NCBI RefSeq assembly: GCF_020537505.1
Contig: NZ_JAJBMO010000003.1
Span: forward strand, 190,507 to 254,506
Source of the DNA: Blautia glucerasea
Lineage (GTDB): Bacteria > Bacillota > Clostridia > Lachnospirales > Lachnospiraceae
Length of the DNA stretch: 64,000 nt
Direction: 5' to 3'
A program made the translations under genes and the position numbers. Shown one piece after another: positions 28,598-37,040 of this stretch (position 1 is its first letter; each line of letters opens with the position of its first letter). The notes under the pieces are model-generated. The model saw only the letters and a list, made by a program, of their open reading frames with translations. It was not told the DNA's origin and made no database searches.

Positions 28598-28626
28598 TTG
28601 ACGTAGAAATAAGTAAAAGCTATAAT
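28598..28626 (+). promoter_or_regulatory. Strong sigma-A promoter of the LysR gene
   Basis: TTGACG (28598-28603), 17-bp spacer, perfect TATAAT (28621-28626), 50 bp before the start codon. The purA promoter must lie in the same 180-bp divergent region. Confidence 0.85.
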
Positions 28627-28675
28627 TGATATGACTGAAATAAAAATATGACATGTCAAAAAAAGGAAAAATATT

Positions 28676-29569
28676 ATGGACGTTAATTTCGAGTATTATA
28701 AGATCTTTTATTATGTGGCAAAATACCACAACTTTACCAAGGCGGCCCAGGCGTTAAACAACAGTCAGCCTAATATTACCCGGGCCATGAACTGTCTGGA
28801 ACAGCAGTTAAATACCACTTTATTTATCCGTACCAACCGCGGCGTACAGCTCACTCCGGAGGGAGAACGGCTTTATATCCATGTGCTAAGTGCAATGGAG
28901 CAGTTCCAGGCAGCAGAAGAGGAACTGGCCGACAGCTCTGGATTATCCCACGGAAGTGTAGCCATCGGTGCCAGTGAAACTGCCCTCAATATTTTTCTGC
29001 TGGATAAATTAAAAAGTTTTCACATAACTTATCCTGGAATCCGGCTGAGGCTGTACAACCATTCCACACCGGAAGCCATTGAATCAGTTAAGAGCGGAAA
29101 GATTGATTTTGCAGTAGTTTCCACTCCGGCAGAGGTGGATTTCCCATTGAAACAGATCATGCTCATGCCGTTTCAGGAGATTCTGGTTGGAGGCACTACT
29201 TTTACCGCCCTTAGCAGTCAGGAGCTTTCCCTTCGGGAGGTAAAGAACTATCCGCTGATTTCTCTTGGGCGGGAAACTATGACCTATAAATTCTACAACA
29301 GTGTATTTTTATCACATGGTCTGGATCTTTCCCCGGATACGGAAGCTGCCACTGCGGATCAAATTCTGCCTCTGGTAAAATGCGAGCTTGGGCTTGCCTT
29401 TTTGCCCCAGCCGATGGCAGCACCATCCCTTCTGAAAAAAGAGATCGTACAGATCCCATTAAAAGATGAAATTCCGGAGCGCCAGATCTGCCTGGTGTAT
29501 GATAGTCAGCATCCTATGGGAGCTGCGGCAAGGGAATTAAAAAATACCATTCTATTAGGGCATGTATAA
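28676..29569 (+). CDS. LysR family transcriptional regulator
   Basis: The 297-residue protein has the LysR winged helix at residues 1-60 (YHNFTKAAQALNNSQPNITRAMNCLEQQL, LFIRTNRGVQLTPEG). A type-2 periplasmic-binding effector domain follows from about 90 (GSVAIGASETAL). It is divergent from purA-pyrBI, so it might control that operon, but LysR proteins of this kind also regulate unrelated genes. AAAAGGAAAAA precedes ATG. The DUF2284 gene follows 54 bp later in the same direction and could be cotranscribed. Confidence 0.92.
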   Translation: MDVNFEYYKIFYYVAKYHNFTKAAQALNNSQPNITRAMNCLEQQLNTTLFIRTNRGVQLTPEGERLYIHVLSAMEQFQAAEEELADSSGLSHGSVAIGASETALNIFLLDKLKSFHITYPGIRLRLYNHSTPEAIESVKSGKIDFAVVSTPAEVDFPLKQIMLMPFQEILVGGTTFTALSSQELSLREVKNYPLISLGRETMTYKFYNSVFLSHGLDLSPDTEAATADQILPLVKCELGLAFLPQPMAAPSLLKKEIVQIPLKDEIPERQICLVYDSQHPMGAAARELKNTILLGHV

Positions 29570-29623
29570 AAACAGCGTATGGAAAAAATTTTGGTAATTA
29601 GAAAAACTTGGAGAAGGTACTTT

Positions 29624-30097
29624 ATGGATTACATAAAAGAAGCGAAAAAACTTGGTTTTTCAAATACGGCAATCATGGACACAAAAAAACTCGTATTCAA
29701 ACCGGAATACCGAAAGTTTTGTGAAGAAAATCAATGTGGATGTTACAACGTGAATCCAGCATGTCCACCTGAATGCGGAACGGTAGAATCTATGAAACAA
29801 AGGGTATTTGCCTATGAAAAAGCGCTTATTCTACAGACGATACAAAGCAAGGATATGGACTATAAAATGGCGAAGCTTGCGCACAATAAACTCACCGAAC
29901 AGTTGGCCTCTAAAATAATGGAATCTGGAAATACCGACCTGCTGATCATGTCCGCTGGTCCTTACAGGCACTATTCCTGCCTGTCCGCCTACTGTGTTGA
30001 TGCCCAGGAAATGGCAGATGCGGTGGGAATGACCTGTTGGGGGACCGATGATAAGATACGGTATTTTTCACAAATTTTATTTCATGGAAACTTATAA
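29624..30097 (+). CDS. DUF2284 family, predicted metal-binding protein
   Basis: The 157-residue protein is rich in cysteines arranged as FCEENQCGCYNVNPACPPECG in the first third, plus HYSCLSAYCVDAQEMA later. This layout is that of DUF2284, predicted to bind a metal or Fe-S cluster. Its function is unknown. ATG 29624 is chosen because GAGAAGG precedes it; an in-frame start 15 codons earlier has no ribosome site and adds a non-conserved stretch. Confidence 0.8.
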   Translation: MDYIKEAKKLGFSNTAIMDTKKLVFKPEYRKFCEENQCGCYNVNPACPPECGTVESMKQRVFAYEKALILQTIQSKDMDYKMAKLAHNKLTEQLASKIMESGNTDLLIMSAGPYRHYSCLSAYCVDAQEMADAVGMTCWGTDDKIRYFSQILFHGNL

Positions 30098-30170
30098 TGG
30101 AAAACACTTACAACGGTCTGTGATATGGCAGACATAAAAATATGATATGAAAAAGAAATTTCTCATCCTA

Positions 30171-30199
30171 TTGCGGTATGACTATAACAATGCTATAAT
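30171..30199 (+). promoter_or_regulatory. Promoter of the gene split by the ICE
   Basis: TTGCGG (30171-30176), 17-bp spacer, perfect TATAAT (30194-30199). It reads towards the 45-codon ORF at 30,264. Bases 30,098-30,170 hold nothing else I can identify. Confidence 0.75.
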
Positions 30200-30263
30200 C
30201 CCTCCCGAAAAGAGACAGGTACAGCTCTCATTATGATCCAAACAGAAAAAGAGGCGTTTTAGT

Positions 30264-30401
30264 ATGAAAACAGTTTTACCAAGAGAACTAGCTGTAGAAG
30301 ATATTTTTTCCAGAATCCTGGCTTCCCCGGAGGCATCAGGAAGGCTTCGGAAAGTATTTTACCAATATCTGGATGATGAACATATGATTAGCGCCTATTA
30401 G
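30264..30401 (+). pseudogene. 5' part of a chromosomal gene cut by the ICE (45 codons)
   Basis: After its own promoter and a GAGGCG site, the frame reads MKTVLPRELAVEDIFSR and ends YLDDEHMISAY at a TAG lying in the left attachment core. It has no other stop. The downstream chromosomal half, beyond the ICE, begins at 55,951 (MLVDEDPDHFLQVLF). The two halves look like one Lachnospiraceae protein (perhaps of the type annotated DUF6323; uncertain). Joining them at the shared core leaves the frame off by one base. They may therefore be two adjacent genes, or the junction has changed. Confidence 0.6.
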
Positions 30402-30405
30402 GAAA
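30381..30405. other. Left attachment site (attL) of the ICE
   Basis: Chromosomal CATATGATTA (30381-30390) leads to the core CCTATTAGGA (30394-30403), then element sequence AAACACACTGTC. The core is almost the same as CCTAATAGGA at the right end. No longer direct repeat is present, as expected for a large serine recombinase with a 2-bp crossover. Confidence 0.7.
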
Positions 30406-30435
30406 ACACACTGTCAAAGGGGTTCGTAGCGGGGG

Positions 30436-32118
30436 TTAGCCCGCTACTGTGGTATCTTCCGTAGTGTTGATTTCAATGTACTCGGCAATCTTGCGGAGCT
30501 CGTCAGCAAATTTGAATTTCACGCTGATATTGCCGTTTTCATAGACCTTGATATAGTCCACAAGTTCAACCAAGATTTCACGGTTGAGGGCTTCAATGTT
30601 CTGATACTTCATAAAGGCTACCAGTGCAGGATGCTCGTTGTCCACACCGTTTGCCAGTTCTGCGCGTTCAGCGTTCAGCCGGGTAAGCACCGCGGAAATA
30701 TCAGAAGTCTGCCGTTCGTAGTCAGCCTTCATATCCCGGTATTCCTGCTGGGTGATTTCACCGTCTTTCCAGTCCTGATAAAGAGATTGCTTGTAGCGTG
30801 TTATCTTTGTCAGTTCCCGCTCTTTTGCAGCTATCAGATCGTCCAGTCTGTAAGACTGGCTTTTTTTGATTGGAGCGGAATTGATTTGCGTGACGATTTC
30901 CGAGTAGGAAACAGCCAAATGTACCTGATGCTGTACAGCGAACAAAACAGCAGCCTCCAGCCGTTCATGCTTGATTGAGTGCATGGTGCAGGCTGTCCGG
31001 GAACGGTTCTTGTAGGTTGAGCAAGAATAATATACATTGTTGTTCTTGCCAACGCATCGGGTAATGGCCCGCCCGCAATCGGCACATTTCAGAAAGCCGC
31101 TGAATAAATGTACCTCACGGCCTTTCGGGGAAGTACGGGTATCACGCTGTAAGAGAGCCTGTACCTTGTCGAAAGTTTCATAGTCGATAATGGCCTCATG
31201 CGTTCCAGCCACTTCCACCCATTCCTCGCGTGGAACAGCTTCAATCTGGTGTACCTTGTAGCTTTTCACCCGGCTTCGGCCTTGGGCTAAATCCCCGGTG
31301 TAGGTCGGATTGGTAAGAATGGAGTGGATCATGCGGACTCCCCACATAGGATCGTCATACCCTCTTGTCGAAACAGGCAAGCCCTTTTGTACCTTGTAAG
31401 CCGAGGGGCTCGGTACGCCGTGTTCGTTCAGGTACAGCGCGATAGCACGTTTTGATGACCCTTGAATAAGCATTGTGAAAATGAGTTTGACATTTTCAGC
31501 AGCATCGGGATCAACAATCAGCCTGTGCTTGTCCTTTGGGTGCTTTACATAGCCGTAAGGAGCAAATGCTCCGATATACTGGCCGTTGCGCCGTTTGTAA
31601 TCAAATACCTGCCGGATCTTTTTGGAAGTCTGATAGCAGTAATTATCGTTCATCACGTTTGTAATGGGAACGATGATATTTGAAACGCTGTCGGGGTTCT
31701 TGTAGCTGTCCACATTCTCAGCAAGGCTGATAAAGCGAACACCCATTTGAACAAACAGGTTATCGATCAAACTTCCGGCATCGCTATAATTTCGTGCGAA
31801 GCGGGACAGGTCTTTTACTACCACGCAGTTAATTTTTCCGCTCATTACATCGGAAAGGAGCCGCTGGAAGTTCTCCCGGTTGGCGTCCGTTCCTGTGTGT
31901 CCATCGTCTACATATTCGGAAACACTTTCAAATTCTCCGATATGCTTCTGGTAAAAGTCATTGAGCAGATCACGCTGGTTGATGACGCTGTTGCTGTCGT
32001 CCTTTCCCTTTTTCAAGTCCTCCTTGGAGAGCCGGATGTATGCGCCCAGCCGCCAGCGGCGGACGGTATAAGAGGGAGAGAAACTCTGTTGCAATCCTCT
32101 GTTTTTTGTTCGTGCCAT
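30436..32118 (-). CDS. Large serine recombinase (ICE integrase/excisionase)
   Basis: The 560-residue protein has an N-terminal resolvase catalytic domain (LGAYIRLSKEDL with the nucleophilic Ser near residue 31, then VVVKDLSRFARNY with the conserved Arg residues). Next comes a recombinase domain (PYGYVKHPKDKHRLIVDP), a zinc ribbon (CADCGRAITRC..CSTY) and a coiled coil of about 70 residues. These enzymes cut both att sites, exchange strands and excise or insert the element. Its gene lies at the left end reading outwards, as in TndX elements. GGAAGGAGGAAC precedes ATG. Confidence 0.95.
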   Translation of the reverse strand: MARTKNRGLQQSFSPSYTVRRWRLGAYIRLSKEDLKKGKDDSNSVINQRDLLNDFYQKHIGEFESVSEYVDDGHTGTDANRENFQRLLSDVMSGKINCVVVKDLSRFARNYSDAGSLIDNLFVQMGVRFISLAENVDSYKNPDSVSNIIVPITNVMNDNYCYQTSKKIRQVFDYKRRNGQYIGAFAPYGYVKHPKDKHRLIVDPDAAENVKLIFTMLIQGSSKRAIALYLNEHGVPSPSAYKVQKGLPVSTRGYDDPMWGVRMIHSILTNPTYTGDLAQGRSRVKSYKVHQIEAVPREEWVEVAGTHEAIIDYETFDKVQALLQRDTRTSPKGREVHLFSGFLKCADCGRAITRCVGKNNNVYYSCSTYKNRSRTACTMHSIKHERLEAAVLFAVQHQVHLAVSYSEIVTQINSAPIKKSQSYRLDDLIAAKERELTKITRYKQSLYQDWKDGEITQQEYRDMKADYERQTSDISAVLTRLNAERAELANGVDNEHPALVAFMKYQNIEALNREILVELVDYIKVYENGNISVKFKFADELRKIAEYIEINTTEDTTVAG

Positions 32119-32188
32119 TGTTCCTCCTTCCCTATCACATTACATCTATATTATACCTCTGCTCGGGCGGGACAACAAGGATGCCTCC

Positions 32189-32213
32189 GCCTCGGGACAC
32201 TTTGTCTCGAAGT
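32189..32213. repeat. ICE palindrome copy 1
   Basis: GCCTC-GGGACA-CTT-TGTCTC-GAAGT. Intergenic, between the recombinase start and the DUF6870-like gene, where it could affect recombinase expression. Confidence 0.9.
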
Positions 32214-32234
32214 AGAAACGGGCCATAACCGAAG

Positions 32235-32501
32235 TTACAGCCCGCTTTTTTGCCGGAGAAGAAAGTCCGTCAGCGTGTCCTGCAAGGACGGCCCGCTTTC
32301 CGCAAATTCAATTTTTACACCGATCCCGCCGATGCAAAAGCAGTATGGATTTTCTACCGCCTGCAAAAACAGAGCGATCCGCTCCTCCCGGGGGAGAGAG
32401 GTGTCAAAGATCATACCGCTCACATCCGGCAGGGACTCGGGAGCCACTGCGCCGATGTCAACGCTTTTCATTTGTTCCAGTTCCTTTGCCGTTAATCTCA
32501 C
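32235..32501 (-). CDS. Small ICE protein, DUF6870-like
   Basis: The 88-residue protein starts at GTG 32501 after AAGGAGGTTT. It reads MRLTAKELEQMKSVDIGAV, then FDTSLPREERIALFLQAVENPYCF and a short beta-rich end. This resembles small proteins of Tn1549-like elements annotated DUF6870; the assignment is from memory of the pattern and is moderate. Function is unknown. It is upstream of the recombinase gene, separated by palindrome copy 1. Confidence 0.7.
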   Translation of the reverse strand: MRLTAKELEQMKSVDIGAVAPESLPDVSGMIFDTSLPREERIALFLQAVENPYCFCIGGIGVKIEFAESGPSLQDTLTDFLLRQKSGL

Positions 32502-32555
32502 GGTAAAACCTCCTTATCAAAAATAGGATACGCCTCCCGCATATCATGGGGAAAC

Positions 32556-32592
32556 GCAAGAGGGCAGCACCCAAACGATGCTGCCCTCTTGC
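32556..32592. repeat. Perfect 14-bp inverted repeat
   Basis: GCAAGAGGGCAGCA (32556-32569) and its exact inverse (32579-32592) flank a 9-nt loop. No T-run follows on either strand. It sits in the 32,502-32,934 gap, which contains no supported gene, only this hairpin and a GC-rich stretch with a CCCCGG/CCGGGG dyad near 32,830. Confidence 0.8.
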
Positions 32593-32934
32593 CTCACTCC
32601 ATGTAAGTATAAAATAGAGAACGCCGCTCCCATTTTCTTGCCCTGTCCAAAGACAACCATGCTCAAAGCGGCGTTCCCTCGCAGATAAGGGGACAGCCCG
32701 GAGGGACAAGCGGCCAGCCTGTCCTATGCCGGATCGTGGCCGTGGGGCGGCCCGGCCCAGTTGCGGCGTTGGTGTTGTTCGCTCGTTCTTCCGAAGAAAA
32801 AGTCACAGCGCACCCGCCACCCGGCTCCCCGGACTATGCCCGGGGCCGCCGCTGTTTATCTGCGAAAAGAAGAATATCTTCTTTCATAAACCGAGACATT
32901 TTTTCATCATTTCCAAGTGGGGAAAATGAAAAAA

Positions 32935-33345
32935 TCAAAAAGTTTTTTTCATACGCTCAAGGCCACGCTTGATCGACTGGCGAACAGACTCCTCATGTAC
33001 GCCCTCGGCCTCGGCAATTTCCTTGATGCTCTTTCCAAGAATGATGTGGGCATCAATCCTGCGGCCCTGGATCTCCGGCAAAGAGTTGAGTGCATTCCAC
33101 AGACGGATGAACAGCTCCATGCGCTCCAGAAGCTCCTGGGGCGTTGGCTCATGCAGGCAGGCGGAATATTCGATCCCGTCATCGCAGTCCAGAGAATACT
33201 GCGCCTTATGCCGGGAGAGCCGCCGCTGGTAGGCCATTTCGTGCCGGGCATCGGACACAAACACTTCGGCTACCTCGTCAGAAACCTCAATAAACTGATC
33301 CTGTGTGTACCAATAATAAAAATCCTTCAGATTGATTGTAGTCAT
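32935..33345 (-). CDS. Sigma-70 family RNA polymerase sigma factor-like protein (region 4)
   Basis: The 136-residue protein starts at ATG 33345 after CGGAGGTTT. The C-terminal part has a sigma region 4 helix-turn-helix (LGKSIKEIAEAEGVHEESVRQSIKRGLERMKK). The N-terminal half is less conserved but includes EYSACLHEPTPQELLERMELFIRLWNALNSL. Small sigma-like regulators are standard in Tn916/Tn1549 relatives and are thought to drive transfer or recombinase genes. The longer frame from 33495 runs through palindrome copy 2 and is not supported. Confidence 0.82.
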   Translation of the reverse strand: MTTINLKDFYYWYTQDQFIEVSDEVAEVFVSDARHEMAYQRRLSRHKAQYSLDCDDGIEYSACLHEPTPQELLERMELFIRLWNALNSLPEIQGRRIDAHIILGKSIKEIAEAEGVHEESVRQSIKRGLERMKKTF

Positions 33346-33429
33346 AAATAAACCTCCGTTTCGGTGTTGGGTGGATGAGTGACCGAAACGGGGCTCGGTG
33401 GGGAGCGGCATCCCGGGGAGCCGCCCCGC

Positions 33430-33454
33430 ACCTCGGGACAATTTGTCTCGAAGT
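33430..33454. repeat. ICE palindrome copy 2
   Basis: ACCTC-GGGACA-ATT-TGTCTC-GAAGT, 85 bp upstream of the sigma-like gene; last copy before the cargo region. Confidence 0.92.
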
Positions 33455-33668
33455 ACAAAAAAGCGCCCGCACAGCAAGACGCTATGCAGACGCATGAAAT
33501 TACATTATCATAATTGTACTGATATATTGTACCTTCATAGTCAGACTGTCCCGGAGGGGGAGCTACGCTTTTTTTAGCTGGTGAAGGTCATGGGAATTGT
33601 GAGAAAGTAAGATGGACACGGCGACACCCTCCTATGGGCCGCCGTGGGGTTACTGAATATCCAAAGAG

Positions 33669-33700
33669 AAACGGCGGCTCTGAAAATTGAGCCGCCGTTT
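33669..33700. terminator. 12-bp hairpin at the left edge of the cargo
   Basis: AAACGGCGGCTC and GAGCCGCCGTTT around an 8-nt loop. A second, less perfect hairpin (33721-33735 with 33748-33762) lies beside it, just after the lipoprotein stop. The rest of the 33,455-33,775 gap shows nothing else. Confidence 0.6.
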
Positions 33701-33775
33701 CAAATAGGCGTATTGATAGGCTGCTGTACGACGGCTTTTTTTCTTTTGCCGTCGTGCGGCAGTTAAATGCTTTGT

Positions 33776-34648
33776 TTAGTTATGGCTTGCATTACCTATG
33801 GATTGGTTTCCAGATATTCCGGCCTGTGTATGCTCGTCAAACTCCTCTTGACTGTATTTCTCGATGCCAGTTAATGTTCCGTGATGTTCGCTGTTCAAGT
33901 GGCCGTAATCACGAACGGTATAAATGTCTATTGTACCAACACCACTTCCAAGCGTTCTCATTTCGCCTCGGAATTTTCCGCTGGTGAGACTTTCACCATT
34001 AGAAGTGAGAACATCCCGGAAATAGCGGACTTCCTCACCATTGAAATACCACTGATCTTTTTCGGCATCATAGGTTACTCCAAATGCCTCATACTCTGCA
34101 ACGAGCTTTGCAGTTTCGCTATCTTCAAGCGGCGTTCCTGCCATAGCAACGGATGTGCTGTTTTTCAACGCCTCAATATCCCGTGCGTCAAATTCCTGCT
34201 GGGTAAACTCTTTTAAGCCAATCAGCTTACCCGCCGGATCAACGGAGCCGTCAGCCGCTTTTGAAAAGCTCTCTAAATCCCGTACAGCATACACATCTAC
34301 TGTGCCGTTTTCATTTAGAAAATCAATACCGGCGGTTTCATTGTTACCGATGGGATAATAGTCCTCAAACCATCGAACCAAATTCCCGTTGTAGGTAAGT
34401 TCATCTTTGACCGCATCATAGGTCATCCCATATTGTTCATAAGGTGCAAACATTTTTTCTTTGTCTGCGGCGGAAAGTGCCGAGCTATCCTCGCTGTTTC
34501 CAAGCGCCTCAGAGCTGCCAAGAGGTTGACTGATTTCTTCCTTGATAACGGGATTACCTTGTTCCTGGCTGTTCTGTGGTGTCGTGCTGCATCCAGCCAA
34601 ACAGCCTAATAAGAGCATAGACGCAGCGCATAATGCCATTCTTCTCAT
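33776..34648 (-). CDS. Lipoprotein with two copies of a YGxTYD-type domain
   Basis: From ATG 34648 the protein has 290 residues. It starts with MRRMALCAASMLLLGCLAGCS, a lipoprotein signal with lipobox LAGC. Two homologous units follow: the first has YEQYGMTYDAVKDELTYNG, VRWFEDYYP and GTVDVYAVRD; the second has YEAFGVTYDAEKDQWYFNG, VRYFRDVL and GTIDIYTVRD. Both end in a QQEFD/QEEFD motif. Similar repeats are known, to my recollection, at the C-termini of BlaR1/M56-type membrane peptidases. Function is unknown. It is probably cotranscribed with the VanRS-like pair upstream, which may sense the envelope. Confidence 0.78.
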   Translation of the reverse strand: MRRMALCAASMLLLGCLAGCSTTPQNSQEQGNPVIKEEISQPLGSSEALGNSEDSSALSAADKEKMFAPYEQYGMTYDAVKDELTYNGNLVRWFEDYYPIGNNETAGIDFLNENGTVDVYAVRDLESFSKAADGSVDPAGKLIGLKEFTQQEFDARDIEALKNSTSVAMAGTPLEDSETAKLVAEYEAFGVTYDAEKDQWYFNGEEVRYFRDVLTSNGESLTSGKFRGEMRTLGSGVGTIDIYTVRDYGHLNSEHHGTLTGIEKYSQEEFDEHTQAGISGNQSIGNASHN

Positions 34649-34779
34649 AGTGTTTACCAATCCTTTCTTTGAATGTACCCCAAGTATAGCAAAGCATTTT
34701 GGGATACCTTTGGGATTAGTTTGTGATTTATGTGTAGTTAAAAAAAGCGGCAGGTTGTTCACCTGCCGTTGATTGTCCG

Positions 34780-36192
34780 CTAAATCGTGAAGAAGAATTT
34801 AACACCGTTTTCTGTGTTGCAAGCCTCACAATAGCTGTTATGTTGTTGTAAAATTCTTTGAACCATATAAAGCCCTAAGCCGCTACCGCCTGTTCTTCTA
34901 CTGCGGGATTGCTCCATACGATAAAAAGCGTCAAACAATTTGGGAATATCATCTTCTGGTATATGTGTACCTGTGTTCTCTACGGAGAACAAAAAGCGTC
35001 CGTTGGTATTTTGCAAAATAATATCAACGCTTGCTCCATGCGGCGAATACTTTACAGCATTTGAAATCAAATTGGAGAACACCTTTTCAATCAGCAATTT
35101 GTTCCCGTTTATAAAAGCGGGAGACTGTATAGCAAGATGTATTTGCAGTTCTTTTGTTGCCACTAAATCATCAATCTCCCTCAAATAGCCATGTATCATG
35201 GGAGCGCAATCAAAATGCTCCATTTTGAAATCAACATTGGTTTCCAGCCTTGAAATCGTTAATATTTCCTGCACCATCGTTTCAAGCGTAGCCGCAACTT
35301 CCAAGGATCGGGCAAGATACTTTTCGTGGTCTTTATATGCCCCTATACCCAATAGCATCCCCTCTAATTGACCCTTGATAATGGTGATAGGGGTTTTCAG
35401 TTCATGGGAAGCAGAAGAAAAGAAATCCTGTTGTGCCCGTTCCAGCACCTTTTGATGTTCAATATCCTTTTGGAGCTGGAGATTTGCACTTTGCAACTCC
35501 TCCAAGGTAGCAGACAGTTTCCGGGACAGCGTATTCAAGCTATTCTCCAGTACACCCAGCTCGTCAGAACGGCGTTCCTCAAGTTGCCATTCCAGCTTCA
35601 TATCAGACATTTCTTTAGAAATCCGACTGATTTTTAATACCGGGTTTGTAATGATACGAGAATACACCCAAGCAGTTGCCAACGATACAAGGAGAATAAC
35701 GCAAAACAAAATCGGTAATATGCTTACAAATGATTGCCGCAGTTCTGCGATTTGAGAGGCTTCTCCGTAAACTGTTAAAATATATTGGCTATTATCATCT
35801 GCAAATGAGAAGTAATAGCTGTTGGATATAATCGGCGCACTTTCATAAGATGCTCCACCAAGAGCCTCCCCGGTGATCCCATCGTTAAAGCTATTTTGGT
35901 TAGACGGTGTTTCCACCAGAACACCATCAGCAGTATAAAGCTCCACCATGCTAATTGTTGTGTTTTGAAGAAACTGATCAAAAAGTCCGCCGCTATCCTG
36001 CATACGGATATGTTCTAATTCATAAATAAAGTCGCTGGTCTGTTCATCTAATGCCGCATTGAGATTGTTAGAATAGGTTTGAGGCATATACCAAGCCAAA
36101 ACGCCATAGACAAGAAAGCTCACGCAGAGCAAAACTGCCACAGTCAGAATAAAGACTTTAGCAAACAGACTGCCTTTAATTCTCTTTATCAA
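34780..36192 (-). CDS. Membrane sensor histidine kinase (VanS/PhoR-like)
   Basis: The 470-residue protein has a membrane helix at about 11-33, an extracytoplasmic sensor to about 165, and a second helix at 165-187. HAMP, HisKA with FFSSASHELKTPITIIKGQLEGMLL (phosphate-accepting His) and HATPase with VFSNLISNAVKYSPHG and GGSGLGLYMVQRIL follow. The AHELKTPI block and GMLLGIGAYKDHEKYL resemble VanS of the VanB type. It overlaps the response-regulator gene by 17 bases. Base composition is lower in GC than the ICE backbone, consistent with acquired cargo. Confidence 0.9.
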   Translation of the reverse strand: MIKRIKGSLFAKVFILTVAVLLCVSFLVYGVLAWYMPQTYSNNLNAALDEQTSDFIYELEHIRMQDSGGLFDQFLQNTTISMVELYTADGVLVETPSNQNSFNDGITGEALGGASYESAPIISNSYYFSFADDNSQYILTVYGEASQIAELRQSFVSILPILFCVILLVSLATAWVYSRIITNPVLKISRISKEMSDMKLEWQLEERRSDELGVLENSLNTLSRKLSATLEELQSANLQLQKDIEHQKVLERAQQDFFSSASHELKTPITIIKGQLEGMLLGIGAYKDHEKYLARSLEVAATLETMVQEILTISRLETNVDFKMEHFDCAPMIHGYLREIDDLVATKELQIHLAIQSPAFINGNKLLIEKVFSNLISNAVKYSPHGASVDIILQNTNGRFLFSVENTGTHIPEDDIPKLFDAFYRMEQSRSRRTGGSGLGLYMVQRILQQHNSYCEACNTENGVKFFFTI

Positions 36193-36847
36193 CTTTATAT
36201 CCCACCCCTCTGATTGTTTGAATGAAATCTATTCCCAATTTTTTTCGTAGATTTTTGATATGGGTATCAACAACACGCTCGTCCCCATAAAAATCATATC
36301 GCCACAGCTTATCCAACAAGTTCTGCCGGGTCAATATCCGGCCCTGATGGGTCAGCAGTTCCCGCAGTATTTCAAATTCCTTTTGTGTCAGTTCAAAATT
36401 AGCTCCGTCCACTGTGGCGGTGTAGCCGTCACAGTTCAAACGCAAATTGCCATAAGTAATGATTTGATACTTTTCATCTGTTCCCCGGTTACTGCGCCGA
36501 AGTACAGCCGCAATTTTGCGGAGCAGGACAGGCATAGAAAACGGTTTTGTAATGTAGTCATCCACCTGCAAATCCAATCCTTTAATCTGATCTTCTTCTC
36601 CGCTTAATGCGGTTAGCATGATGATAGGAACATCAGATTGTTTGCGTATCAATTCACAGACACCGTAACCGTCAATTTTGGGGAGCATAATGTCCAACAC
36701 AATCAAGTCATATCGTTCTCCCGCAAATAAAGATAGTGCCTCGACACCATCATTTGCAACAGCTACTTCATATCCTGCTTCTTGTAAAAAATTCTGTAAA
36801 AGTTCTTGAATATCAAAATCGTCCTCAACGACTAAAATCCTTTGCAT
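36176..36847 (-). CDS. OmpR/PhoB family response regulator (VanR-like)
   Basis: The 223-residue protein has a receiver domain (ILVVEDDFDIQELL, acceptor Asp in LIVLDIMLPKIDG, TKPFS) and an OmpR winged helix from about 130 (FELTQKEFEILRELL, DERVVDTHIKNLRKKLG, VRGVGYKV variant IRGVGYKV). It is encoded just before its kinase and should activate the lipoprotein gene downstream. No vanH/A/X-like genes are present, so glycopeptide resistance is not indicated. Confidence 0.93.
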   Translation of the reverse strand: MQRILVVEDDFDIQELLQNFLQEAGYEVAVANDGVEALSLFAGERYDLIVLDIMLPKIDGYGVCELIRKQSDVPIIMLTALSGEEDQIKGLDLQVDDYITKPFSMPVLLRKIAAVLRRSNRGTDEKYQIITYGNLRLNCDGYTATVDGANFELTQKEFEILRELLTHQGRILTRQNLLDKLWRYDFYGDERVVDTHIKNLRKKLGIDFIQTIRGVGYKVDKEN

Positions 36848-37040
36848 AATAACACCTCCAAAGATAGCGTATCATAGATTTTTGTGATTAAAGTGTAGTT
36901 TTCAAATTTTCTTTCTGTTATTATACCTTGTCCGTGTAACATCGGCAACCTTGCCGACGGGCAATAAAATACTACTAAAACATAAAATTGTGTTTCGTTC
37001 TCATAGTCAAACCCGAAATGTAAAATAATATAGGGGTGAT

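Noticed and set aside
33345..33495. Longer start for the sigma-like gene (33495)
   Set aside because: The extension is translated palindrome and GC-rich leader, while ATG 33345 has a strong ribosome site.
34780..36847. Vancomycin-resistance (vanB-type) cluster
   Set aside because: Only the regulator pair resembles VanRS; no ligase, dehydrogenase or dipeptidase genes are present.
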